7,859 nt of DNA from Geobacter sp. GTDB taxonomy: Bacteria; Desulfobacterota; Desulfuromonadia; Geobacterales; DSM-12255. The stretch lies in contig VEOV01000049.1 in NCBI GenBank assembly GCA_012026855.1, positions 1 through 7,859 of the forward strand, given 5' to 3'. Each line of letters starts with the position of its first letter. The first letter of the stretch is position 1. The translations under genes and the position numbers were made by a program. Below are positions 1 through 5,901 of this stretch, in pieces. Under the pieces are notes generated by a model. The model was not told the origin of the DNA. It saw nothing but the letters and a program-made list of their open reading frames with translations, and made no database searches.

Positions 1-654
1 GGAGAAATACACATCATGACTTTTGTAGCCACGGTTGATGGCAAAGGCTCTCAGCAGGCTCTTCTGATCGGCAAACAGCCCGTCAAACTTGATTCTTTCA
101 TCTACGAGGCATGGAATCAGTACCAGGCTTTTTTTGTCCATGCCACGCTTGTCAAACAGGGCAAAGATGTTTTTGCAGTTTTCCAGACTGGGCATGTCTT
201 TGACAGGGATCAGGACCTTGTCCGCAGCATACAGTGCATTCTCGGTCAGAGTATCCAGGTCGGGGCGGGTGTCAATAATCAATATTCCGCCAATGCCGGA
301 CGAGGCCAGGGCCTTGGCAATATCCATTGGCCCCTTGATCAACACCTTCTCTCTGGAGAGGTTGTCAGAAGATGCAATGAAGTCAACCCCGTATTGACCG
401 GTCTGGAGGAGTTCTGCGCCGCTTGTCCCTTTGATGAGGTGTGACACCTCACCAACTTGTGCCGGTTGTTTCAGGGAGAACATCTTGTCGATAGTGAAGT
501 GGTTGTCAAAAGAAAATATGGAAACCGGAATGTTGTCATTCAAGGCTTTGATAAATATGGCGAGGTTAGTGGCGAGGGTCGTTTTGCCAACGCCACCTTT
601 TTCAGATGAGACAGTAATGACATATGGGAATGAGGCTGGCGCTTGCGTTGTCAT
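1..654 (-). CDS. ParA/MinD-family (SIMIBI) ATPase, 3' end outside the window
   Basis: Reading leftwards from the ATG at 654-652 gives 218 uninterrupted codons to the window edge, so the C-terminus is missing. Near the N-terminus (residues 19-26) is the deviant Walker A motif KGGVGKTT, with the signature lysine K19 typical of ParA, MinD, Soj and NifH-type ATPases. A hydrophobic Walker B strand ending in Asp (IGGILIIDTRPD, 121-132, D128) follows. The following DLDTLTENAL segment resembles the ParA 'P-S-L-xx-L-T-x-N-A-L' stretch. The switch region at 47-56 (FSFDNHFTID) lacks the usual DxDPQ of plasmid-type ParA. Such ATPases dimerise on ATP and position DNA, chemoreceptor arrays or other cargo. 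The partner here is unknown, since no ParB-like gene is visible. The start is preceded by a modest AGGTAGAG ribosome site and lies only 27 bp past a terminator, so transcription probably reads through from the tRNA/rluB side. Family is secure; cellular role is not. Confidence 0.9.
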   Translation of the reverse strand, partial: MTTQAPASFPYVITVSSEKGGVGKTTLATNLAIFIKALNDNIPVSIFSFDNHFTIDKMFSLKQPAQVGEVSHLIKGTSGAELLQTGQYGVDFIASSDNLSREKVLIKGPMDIAKALASSGIGGILIIDTRPDLDTLTENALYAADKVLIPVKDMPSLENCKNIFALFDKRGMDKKSLVLIPCLVDERIKFDGLFADQKSLLRAFAINRGYKSHDVYFS

Positions 655-680
655 GTTCTCTACCTGTTGAAAATCTCTTG

Positions 681-712
681 AAATAAGAAAGGGCATCCTT
701 AAAGGGATGCCC
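681..712 (-). terminator. Rho-independent terminator after tRNA-Leu
   Basis: An 8-bp perfect stem (GGGCATCC with GGATGCCC, 691-698 and 705-712) with a 6-nt loop is followed on the minus strand by the T-rich run TTTCTTATTT (690-681). It sits 10 bp past the tRNA CCA end, as expected for ending the tRNA transcript. On the plus strand the hairpin has no T run, so it acts leftwards. The ParA-like gene starts just 27 bp beyond it. Confidence 0.82.
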
Positions 713-722
713 TGATTTCCTA

Positions 723-809
723 TGGTGCCGAAGACTGGACTCGAACCAGCACACCCTTGCGAGCACAAGAACCTGAATCTTGCGTGTCTACCAATTCCAC
801 CACTTCGGC
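723..809 (-). tRNA. tRNA-Leu, anticodon CAG
   Basis: The minus strand folds as an 87-nt class II tRNA. The 7-bp acceptor stem pairs GCCGAAG (809-803) with CTTCGGC. The D arm contains GGTAGAC. The anticodon stem CAAGA/TCTTG encloses the loop TTCAGGT, giving anticodon CAG, which reads CUG leucine codons. A long variable arm follows, typical of Leu, Ser and Tyr tRNAs, then the T arm CTGG-TTCGAGT-CCAG, discriminator A and an encoded CCA at 725-723. The 5' end lies 7 bp after the rluB-type stop codon and a terminator follows the 3' end. A candidate extended -10 promoter lies inside the end of the pseudouridine synthase gene. Confidence 0.96.
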
Positions 810-816
810 GAGGGAT

Positions 817-1644
817 TTACTTTCTAGCACGAAGCGAAGTTCGCTGCAAGCCTTTTTTCTGTTTTTGATGGTCACTTTTTGTGAAAGCCGGATTTGACTC
901 TGTTTTTTGTGAGATCTGTTGTGCCGGTATCATCCCCTTGGCAAGCGCTTTGGCTTCCGCGGGATCAAGGGATCTGTATTCGCCAGGTCCAAGTTCACCC
1001 AGTAAAACGCAGCCGTATCTGACCCGCTTCAATTTGACTACCGGCAGTCCCAGGGCTTCGCACATCCTTCTTACCTGGCGATAACGGCCTTCATGGATGG
1101 TAATGGTGAACCAGACATTTTTTTCCAGGATACGGATTATGGTCACTTTGGCTGGTGCCGTGATGCCATCGTCCAGTTCCACACCTTTTTCAAGCCGCTC
1201 GGTCTGCTCTGCAGACAACCCACCCCTTATTTTGACCAAATACTCTTTTTCGATTTCATTCCTTGGGTGCGCCAGTCGGTTGGCCCACTCGCCATCATTG
1301 GTGAGCAGAATCAGCCCTTCGGTATTGAAATCGAGTCTTCCAACAGGGTAGAGGCGTTCTGGAATTCCCTTGAGCAGGTCGGAAATAATCGGCCTGCCGT
1401 CCGGGTCTTTAAGTGTAGTGACATAACCTGCCGGCTTGTTGAGAAGGATATACCTTTTTGCCTGGGGAACCGTGATGGCCTTGCCGTCAAGGCAGATTTT
1501 GTCTGTTGCTGTGTCGGCTTTGCTACCAAGCGTAGTGATTACTACACCGTTTACAGTGACACGACCTTCGGTTATGAGTGATTCGGCAGCTCTTCTTGAG
1601 CTGATGCCCGCTGCCGAGAGAATCTTTTGTAAGCGTTCTTGCAT
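817..1644 (-). CDS. rluB: 23S rRNA pseudouridine synthase, RluB/RsuA family
   Basis: The 275-residue protein has the RsuA/RluB/RluE/RluF family layout. An N-terminal S4 RNA-binding domain spans about residues 1-60 (MQERLQKILSAAGISSRRAA, then GRVTVNG). The catalytic domain carries the active-site motif VGRLDFNTEGL (101-111), whose Asp105 is the nucleophile. HEGRYRQVRRM (184-194) is another conserved family block. Family members convert a specific uridine to pseudouridine; RluB modifies U2605 (E. coli numbering) near the peptidyl transferase centre of 23S rRNA. The lysine/arginine-rich tail after about residue 240 is likely disordered and may help rRNA binding. The ATG at 1644 has AGGGA about nine bases upstream and gives the full S4 domain. 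RluB is favoured over RsuA (16S) by resemblance to Gram-positive and deltaproteobacterial RluB, but the exact target base is inferred. tRNA-Leu follows after 7 bp. Confidence 0.93.
   Translation of the reverse strand: MQERLQKILSAAGISSRRAAESLITEGRVTVNGVVITTLGSKADTATDKICLDGKAITVPQAKRYILLNKPAGYVTTLKDPDGRPIISDLLKGIPERLYPVGRLDFNTEGLILLTNDGEWANRLAHPRNEIEKEYLVKIRGGLSAEQTERLEKGVELDDGITAPAKVTIIRILEKNVWFTITIHEGRYRQVRRMCEALGLPVVKLKRVRYGCVLLGELGPGEYRSLDPAEAKALAKGMIPAQQISQKTESNPAFTKSDHQKQKKGLQRTSLRARK
821..849 (-). promoter_or_regulatory. Candidate tRNA-Leu promoter inside the 3' end of the rluB-type gene
   Basis: On the minus strand TTGCAG (849-844), a 17-bp spacer and TAGAAA (826-821) form a sigma-70-like pair. 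The bases TGC directly before the -10 hexamer give an extended -10 element. Initiation would fall near 814, only about five bases before the mature tRNA 5' end. The -35 match is partial (3 of 6), so this is a candidate rather than an assured promoter. Confidence 0.42.
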
Positions 1645-1668
1645 GGTTTATGTCCCTGGTGGAAAAGC

Positions 1669-1697
1669 ATTATATTGAGTCTGACAGTAGCAAATCA
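1669..1697 (-). promoter_or_regulatory. Tentative rluB promoter
   Basis: A perfect TATAAT lies at 1674-1669 on the minus strand, which would start transcription near 1662 and leave an 18-nt leader before the rluB-type ATG. At 17-bp spacing the -35 position reads TGATTT, a poor match, so the assignment rests on the -10 hexamer and its position. Confidence 0.3.
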
Positions 1698-1876
1698 TAC
1701 TGGTTAGTGAAAGTGAAAAGGTGGTAGCGCTCAATAATTGTCAACCAGATCAGGGGAACGGACGAGTTGAGGGGCTGACCGTGCAGGGGCTTGTTAAAAG
1801 ATGTCGCTTTAGGTATAGTTTGACAAAATGTTTCTACACGATAATCTAAGGAGGCCATGTTTGATTAGGCGTCCTT

Positions 1877-1922
1877 TAATTTTGTCCGGATTGAAGTTAC
1901 GTAGTGGTTCGCCTCAAAATTA
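1877..1922. repeat. 8-bp inverted repeat in the glnB upstream region
   Basis: TAATTTTG (1877-1884) is the exact reverse complement of CAAAATTA (1915-1922), with a 30-nt loop; two G-U pairs could lengthen the stem in RNA. The stem is A/T-rich and would be weak as RNA. It could equally be a dyad for a DNA-binding regulator. Its role is unknown. Confidence 0.35.
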
Positions 1923-2029
1923 GGCAATATGCATATCTGCTGCTTAAAAAAAGAGCAGCTGCCTGCCGGTATTCTTCTGGTCGTGTGAGTAAAGCATCGA
2001 AATTAAATGAAAAATTTTATCTGATGTTT

Positions 2030-2045
2030 AGGCAAACATATTGCT
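2030..2045 (+). promoter_or_regulatory. Sigma-54 (RpoN) promoter of glnB-glnA
   Basis: The sequence AGGCAAACATATTGCT has the invariant GG (2031-2032) and GC (2043-2044) of the -24/-12 promoter class, exactly ten bases apart, with GGCA and TTGCT matching the consensus around them. Transcription would start near 2056, about 70 bases before the glnB start codon. Sigma-54 promoters are established for glnA and glnB in many proteobacteria and need an AAA+ activator such as NtrC. The fit of motif, spacing and gene context makes this a strong call, although the activator site was not located. Confidence 0.82.
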
Positions 2046-2056
2046 AGTTCAATAGA

Positions 2057-2117
2057 GAACCGAGTTGAGATGGTTCAGTGTTTATTTCGCACCTATATTT
2101 TCATTGGGATGGAGGTG
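2057..2117 (+). promoter_or_regulatory. Structured glnB leader with possible ribosome-site masking
   Basis: Two short inverted repeats lie in the predicted glnB 5' leader. GAACC (2057-2061) can pair with GGTTC (2072-2076) at the very 5' end of the transcript predicted from the sigma-54 site. CACCT (2090-2094) can pair with AGGTG (2113-2117), which is part of the glnB ribosome-binding site. Both stems are only 5 bp, so regulation is a hypothesis. Confidence 0.25.
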
Positions 2118-2118
2118 G
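2111..2118 (+). promoter_or_regulatory. Ribosome-binding site deciding the GTG start of glnB
   Basis: GGAGGTGG ends seven bases before the GTG at 2126. This supports the GTG over the in-frame ATG at 2078, because the GTG gives the exact 112-residue PII length and the canonical MKKVEAIIKPFKL N-terminus. Confidence 0.85.
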
Positions 2119-2125
2119 ATGTATC

Positions 2126-2464
2126 GTGAAAAAAGTGGAAGCTATTATAAAGCCGTTCAAACTGGACGAAGTTAAAGAGTCGCTGAATGAAATCGGCATT
2201 CAGGGGATCACAGTATCAGAGGTTAAAGGTTTCGGCAGGCAGAAAGGACACACTGAGCTTTATCGTGGTGCCGAGTATGTTGTTGATTTTATCCCGAAAA
2301 TCAAAATGGAAATTATTGTTTCAGATGATGTTGTCCTAAAGGTTGTCGATGCAATTGAGCAGGCTGCCAAAACAGGCAGGATCGGCGATGGCAAGATATT
2401 TGTCACTCCGGTAGAGGAAGTTGTCCGTATCAGGACTGGAGAGCGTGGAGAAGACGCGCTCTGA
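2126..2464 (+). CDS. glnB: Nitrogen regulatory protein PII
   Basis: This is a textbook 112-residue PII protein, a trimeric cytosolic sensor of 2-oxoglutarate and ATP/ADP that tunes nitrogen assimilation. The N-terminal strand is MKKVEAIIKPFKLDEVK. The T-loop (about 37-55) keeps Gln39 and the uridylylation target Tyr51 (LYRGAEY). Lys58, the B-loop TGRIGDGK (83-90) and the C-loop arginines 101 and 103 are all present, so nucleotide and 2-oxoglutarate binding should be intact. Known targets are glutamine synthetase adenylyltransferase (GlnE), the NtrB kinase and, for GlnK paralogues, the AmtB ammonium channel. The gene lies 31 bp before glnA behind a sigma-54 promoter. That pairing with glnA rather than amtB favours the name glnB over glnK. 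It starts with GTG. Confidence 0.96.
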   Translation: MKKVEAIIKPFKLDEVKESLNEIGIQGITVSEVKGFGRQKGHTELYRGAEYVVDFIPKIKMEIIVSDDVVLKVVDAIEQAAKTGRIGDGKIFVTPVEEVVRIRTGERGEDAL

Positions 2465-2482
2465 CACCATATAAACCACGGA

Positions 2483-2488
2483 AAGGAG
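2483..2488 (+). promoter_or_regulatory. Ribosome-binding site deciding the glnA start
   Basis: AAGGAG ends seven bases before the ATG at 2496 but only four before the in-frame TTG at 2493. The spacing therefore favours the ATG and a protein beginning MTPKQVVEFA. Confidence 0.8.
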
Positions 2489-2495
2489 ATTTTTG

Positions 2496-3908
2496 ATGAC
2501 CCCGAAACAGGTAGTAGAGTTTGCCAAAGAAAATGGCGCGTTGATGGTAGATTACAAGTTCATGGACTTTATCGGTACATGGCAGCACGTGTCGGTGCCT
2601 ATCACAGAGTTCGACGAAGACACTTTTGAAGAGGGGCAGGGCTTTGACGGATCTTCGATCCGCGGCTGGCAGCCGATTCATGCGTCCGATATGATTCTGC
2701 TTCCTGACCCTGCATCTGCGAAAATGGATCCTTTTGTTGCAGTTCCGACTCTTTCCCTCATCTGCAACATCTTCGATCCTATTACCAAGGAAGATTACAC
2801 CCGCGACCCGCGTAACATTGCCCGTAAGGCAGAGGCTTACCTCAAGTCTACCGGTCTTGGCGATACCGCATTTTTCGGTCCTGAGGCTGAATTCTTCATC
2901 TTTGACGAAGTCCGTTACGACTCCTCATCGAACCAGGCTTTCTACATGGTAGATTCTGTTGAAGGCGCTTGGAACACAGGTCGTGAAGAGTTCCCCAACC
3001 TCGGCTACAAGCCACGTCACAAGGAAGGCTATTTCCCATGTTCACCGGTTGATTCCCAGAACGACCTGCGTAACGAAATGGTAATGGAACTGCAGAAAGT
3101 GGGTATCCGCGTCGAGTGTCAGCACCACGAAGTTGCCACAGGCGGCCAGGCAGAGATCGATATGCGTTTCTCCTCACTGGTTGATATGGCTGACCAGCTT
3201 CAGTGGTTCAAATATGTCATCAAGAACGTCGCCTACCGTAACAACAAAACTGTCACCTTCATGCCCAAGCCACTCTATGGTGACAACGGCTCCGGTATGC
3301 ACTGCCACATGTCAATCTGGAAAGACGGTCAGAATCTCTTTGCCGGTGACAAATACGGCGGGCTTTCACAGATGGCTCTCTGGTACATCGGCGGGATCAT
3401 CAAGCACGCCAAGGCACTCTGCGCCATTACCAACCCGACCACCAACTCCTACAAACGTCTTGTCCCGGGGTTTGAGGCACCGGTAAACATGGCTTACTCA
3501 AGCCGTAACCGTTCAGCTTCCCTGAGAATTCCGATGATGTCTTCAAATCCGAAGGCAAAAAGGGTTGAGTACCGTACACCGGATCCATCCTGCAACGGCT
3601 ACCTAGCCTTTGCTGCCATGCTGATGGCAGGTCTGGACGGTATCGAGAACAAGATCGATCCGGGCCAGCCGCTTGACAAGGATATCTACGGGCTTTCACC
3701 TGAAGAGCTGAAGCATATCCCTTCTGCTCCAGGCAGCCTCGAAGAGGCATTGCAGGCACTGCAGGATGATCACGAGTTCCTTCTCAAAGGTGATGTTTTC
3801 ACTCCTGACGTTATTGAGAAGTGGGTTGAGTACAAGACCGAGGCAGAGGTAAATCCTGTCCGTATGCGTCCGGTACCTCTTGAATTCCAGCTTTACTACG
3901 ATATTTAA
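2496..3908 (+). CDS. glnA: Glutamine synthetase, type I
   Basis: The 470-residue enzyme condenses glutamate and ammonia to glutamine with ATP, as a cytosolic dodecamer. The N-terminal beta-grasp domain includes the family signature FDGSSIRGW (50-58). The catalytic domain shows the metal and substrate ligands: FGPEAEFF (Glu130, Glu132), HHEVA (Glu212), GGQAEID (Glu220), GSGMHCH (His269), the NPTTNSYKRL block (313-322) and RVEYRTPD (Glu358). Tyr398 in DKDIYGLSPEE matches the Tyr397 adenylylation site of E. coli GlnA. The length and insertions are those of the GSI-beta class, so GlnE-dependent adenylylation control is expected. It is the second gene of the sigma-54-driven glnB-glnA unit and is followed after 20 bp by a strong terminator. 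No defects were seen. Confidence 0.98.
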   Translation: MTPKQVVEFAKENGALMVDYKFMDFIGTWQHVSVPITEFDEDTFEEGQGFDGSSIRGWQPIHASDMILLPDPASAKMDPFVAVPTLSLICNIFDPITKEDYTRDPRNIARKAEAYLKSTGLGDTAFFGPEAEFFIFDEVRYDSSSNQAFYMVDSVEGAWNTGREEFPNLGYKPRHKEGYFPCSPVDSQNDLRNEMVMELQKVGIRVECQHHEVATGGQAEIDMRFSSLVDMADQLQWFKYVIKNVAYRNNKTVTFMPKPLYGDNGSGMHCHMSIWKDGQNLFAGDKYGGLSQMALWYIGGIIKHAKALCAITNPTTNSYKRLVPGFEAPVNMAYSSRNRSASLRIPMMSSNPKAKRVEYRTPDPSCNGYLAFAAMLMAGLDGIENKIDPGQPLDKDIYGLSPEELKHIPSAPGSLEEALQALQDDHEFLLKGDVFTPDVIEKWVEYKTEAEVNPVRMRPVPLEFQLYYDI

Positions 3909-3928
3909 TCTCAGTTCGTGCTGCTCTC

Positions 3929-3956
3929 AAAAGGCGGGGTTTTCCCCGCCTTTTTT
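3929..3956 (+). terminator. Rho-independent terminator of glnB-glnA
   Basis: A 7-bp G/C stem, GGCGGGG (3933-3939) with CCCCGCC (3944-3950), has a TTTT loop, six T residues directly after it and a matching AAAA run before it. It begins 20 bp after the glnA stop codon and closes the glnB-glnA transcript. Confidence 0.93.
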
Positions 3957-3972
3957 GCGTCTGCAACACTGC

Positions 3973-4001
3973 TTGCCAACAGACACTTGAGCCGGTAAAT
4001 T
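3973..4001 (+). promoter_or_regulatory. Sigma-70-type promoter of the glycosyltransferase gene
   Basis: TTGCCA (3973-3978) matches the -35 consensus at five of six positions. It is followed at the ideal 17-bp spacing by TAAATT (3996-4001), four of six. Initiation near 4008 would leave a leader of about 25 nt that contains the ribosome site. The gene sits just after a strong terminator, so a private promoter is needed. Confidence 0.5.
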
Positions 4002-4032
4002 AAGCGGGATATTTCAGCAAAGGGGATTTTCG

Positions 4033-5037
4033 GTGCGCATTGCCCTGATTTCACCGTATAGCCCTGCAAGGGCAGTCGGTAATGCCGTGACTGCTACCTG
4101 CATCAGTAACAGCCTGGGAGCAGCCGGTTGTACGGCAAGGATATTTTCACTTGAAGAGTATGCAATAGACGGTTTGCTTGCTGCAGTGGCAAGCTTTTCG
4201 CCTGACTTGATTCACGCATTTCACGCTTTTCATTGTGGCAATCTGGCACAGCATATTGCGCGCAAACTTGATCTGCCATTTATCATCACGATGACAGGTA
4301 CAGACATATACCGGGCTGACAACTACTCTGCTGCCGAGGTTAAACTCCTGCGCAGTGCGGCAGCAATTGTTGTCTTCACGGAAACCCTCAGACAGAAGCT
4401 GATAAGTTATCTCAATAGTGAGAAAATCAGCAGTATTCCCCAGGCAGTTGCCATTCGGTCAGCTCTGCCGCATGCTGGTAAGAATGGGGATTTCATCTTT
4501 CTTCTTCCTGCCGGTCTTCGACCGGTAAAAAATGTCCTCTTTCCGCTTACTCCACTTGCCCGACTGGTAAAGAAATATCCGCAAATCAAATTACAGCTGG
4601 CTGGCGAGATTATTGACAGTACCTATGCAGCCGAAGTCCTGCTGCAGTATGATAGGGAGCCATCTGCAAGCTGGCTTGGTTCAATTGCGCACGACAAGAT
4701 GCCTGAATTTTACGCAAATGCATCTGTGGTGCTTAACTGCTCAATTTCCGAGGGGGGAATGGCCAACAGTCTGCTTGAAGCCATGCAGCTGGGAATCCCG
4801 GTTCTGGCTGCGGACATCGAGGGGAACAGATCGCTTGTAGTTGAGGGAGATAACGGGCTGCTCTATCAGGACGAAGAGACCTTCCTTGCCAAGGCTGAGC
4901 GTTTGCTGGTTGATGCTGAGCTTAGATCAACTCTGGTGCATAATGGCCTGAGGTACGTTACGGAAAACTGCTCGCCGGCTAAGGAAGCCGCCAGCTATAT
5001 TGGGCTTTATGGCAAAGTGATCAGGGGCTGCAGCTGA
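4033..5037 (+). CDS. GT-B fold glycosyltransferase, GT4-like
   Basis: The 334-residue protein starts at a GTG with AAAGGGGA upstream. It reads as a two-domain GT-B retaining glycosyltransferase. The N-terminal acceptor domain starts MRIALISPYSPARAVGNAVT and includes ITMTGTDIYR (85-94). The C-terminal nucleotide-sugar domain begins near LPAGLRPVKNVLF (158-170). It continues to SEGGMANSLLEAM (239-251), the donor-binding glutamate motif, then GIPVLAADIEGNRSLV and GDNGLLY. There is no signal peptide or membrane segment, so it should act in the cytoplasm or at the inner membrane face. The SEGG...EAM...PVLA..I.GN arrangement recalls the small GLT1D1-like and SenB-like (selenosugar synthase) branches; this is recollection, not a search result. 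Donor and acceptor are unknown. The two motif glutamates, 240 and 249, are eight residues apart instead of the usual seven. The gene ends exactly where the convergent CruF-like gene ends. Confidence 0.88.
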   Translation: MRIALISPYSPARAVGNAVTATCISNSLGAAGCTARIFSLEEYAIDGLLAAVASFSPDLIHAFHAFHCGNLAQHIARKLDLPFIITMTGTDIYRADNYSAAEVKLLRSAAAIVVFTETLRQKLISYLNSEKISSIPQAVAIRSALPHAGKNGDFIFLLPAGLRPVKNVLFPLTPLARLVKKYPQIKLQLAGEIIDSTYAAEVLLQYDREPSASWLGSIAHDKMPEFYANASVVLNCSISEGGMANSLLEAMQLGIPVLAADIEGNRSLVVEGDNGLLYQDEETFLAKAERLLVDAELRSTLVHNGLRYVTENCSPAKEAASYIGLYGKVIRGCS

Positions 5038-5901
5038 TTATCTGCTGCTGGCTGCGGACCAGGGAAAGTCTGTGAGATGTTCGGCAAGTTCATCTCTGGT
5101 GTGGCGGTTGATCCGTCTGATAGCCAGGAGCAGTGCCATGGCAACGGGGAGCAGGACTGCGAAAAAACCTGACAGGGCAATTGTCATTTCGCCAATGGCG
5201 ACAGCAATGGAGATGTTGAATATTATTACAGAAAGATACAGGGCTGGGGGGATGAGAGAACTCCCGGGGAAACTGCCGATCCCTGACGGCGGAGAGGGCT
5301 TCAGACCGCGGATTGTTGCGGCCAGACGCTGCAGGATAAAGATCATCACCAGGCTGACGAAAAACCAGCCAACGTAGTTGGAGAGCGGTACCCCGAAGTG
5401 ATAACCGGATTCCCGGTAACCGTAGATTCTGCCGAGGAACCACCTGTCGCCCTGCAGGGCAACAGGGTCGATGATTATGTCCAGATAGGTCTGCAGCAGG
5501 GCCCCCAGCAGAAGTGCGGCCAGCGACCGGCGCAGTCTGACAGTTTCCAGGGGAATGATATGCAGACCGGTTCTCTTTAAGGGGGAGAGGATGAATAAAG
5601 CGGTGGCATAGCTGCAGTAGCTCAGGAAAACGTAGGAAATTGAGTCAAAGAAAGGTACACCGGCAACCCAGAGCTCATGGGAGCTGGTCTTGTCGATGTA
5701 ATAATACCAGCCATAGGGAAAACCGGTGTTTATGGATGCGAGTTCAGAGCTGAAGGCAACCAGATAGCCGGCTATTGTGAAGATTGTAACCCGCTTCCAG
5801 CCTATGTGAGGGATTGCCGCTAGAAGGTAAACCGCAAAAAAAGCGAATACATAGGGCCTTGTGATGACAGTTCCGGTTACTACCTGAAAAAATTCAGCCA
5901 T
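5038..5901 (-). CDS. CruF/DUF422-like carotenoid biosynthesis family membrane protein
   Basis: The 287-residue protein is strongly hydrophobic, with about seven predicted membrane helices (near 15-30, 37-52, 87-107, 127-142, 171-192, 216-236 and 240-260). Conserved-looking blocks are NTGFPYGWYYY (58-68), VAGVPFFDS (79-87), YLDIIIDPVAL (139-149) and FGVPLSNYVGWF (169-180). These fit the Caroten_synth/DUF422 family, which includes CruF and the bacterioruberin hydratase; such enzymes hydrate a terminal double bond of an acyclic carotenoid end. The aspartates 141 and 145 are candidate active-site residues. Parts of the pattern differ: the usual proline/tryptophan stretch after GVP is DSISYVF here. 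The ATG shares one base with the stop of the MlaD-type gene (TAATG) and has no clear ribosome site, so translation is probably coupled. No other carotenoid gene is visible, so the substrate is open. Family confident, function not. Confidence 0.8.
   Translation of the reverse strand: MAEFFQVVTGTVITRPYVFAFFAVYLLAAIPHIGWKRVTIFTIAGYLVAFSSELASINTGFPYGWYYYIDKTSSHELWVAGVPFFDSISYVFLSYCSYATALFILSPLKRTGLHIIPLETVRLRRSLAALLLGALLQTYLDIIIDPVALQGDRWFLGRIYGYRESGYHFGVPLSNYVGWFFVSLVMIFILQRLAATIRGLKPSPPSGIGSFPGSSLIPPALYLSVIIFNISIAVAIGEMTIALSGFFAVLLPVAMALLLAIRRINRHTRDELAEHLTDFPWSAASSR

Larger units (their letters stand above)
1645..2125. other. Divergent intergenic region between rluB and glnB
   Basis: This roughly 480-bp stretch separates two divergently read genes and shows no convincing protein gene. 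From left to right it holds: a perfect TATAAT (minus, 1674-1669) that may serve rluB; isolated TTGACA matches (minus 1744-1739, plus 1820-1825) without good partners; a perfect Shine-Dalgarno-like TAAGGAGG (1847-1854) leading into a 20-codon reading frame; an 8-bp inverted repeat (1877-1884 with 1915-1922); a small GCTGCT/AGCAGC hairpin with an A-rich loop (1939-1959); the sigma-54 promoter (2030-2045); and the glnB leader with two small hairpins. The distance upstream of the sigma-54 site leaves room for an activator-binding enhancer, but no clear NtrC-type palindrome was found. Confidence 0.6.

Noticed and set aside
16..670. Plus-strand open frames of 142, 102 and 79 codons
   Set aside because: They lie antisense to the ParA-like gene, which has clear Walker motifs over the same stretch; their translations show no recognisable domain.
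1093..1581. Plus-strand 162-codon frame
   Set aside because: It is antisense to the pseudouridine synthase, whose S4 and catalytic motifs account for the region.
1820..1847. TTGACA-16-TAATCT as a plus-strand promoter
   Set aside because: The -10 match is poor, and initiation would fall within the Shine-Dalgarno-like sequence, so it could not drive that small frame.
1670..1858. Minus-strand 62-codon frame upstream of rluB
   Set aside because: No ribosome-binding site, no recognisable domain, and it spans the likely rluB promoter.
2078..2125. Upstream ATG extending GlnB by 16 residues
   Set aside because: The extension has no ribosome site and breaks the fixed 112-residue PII length; the GTG at 2126 has a strong site.
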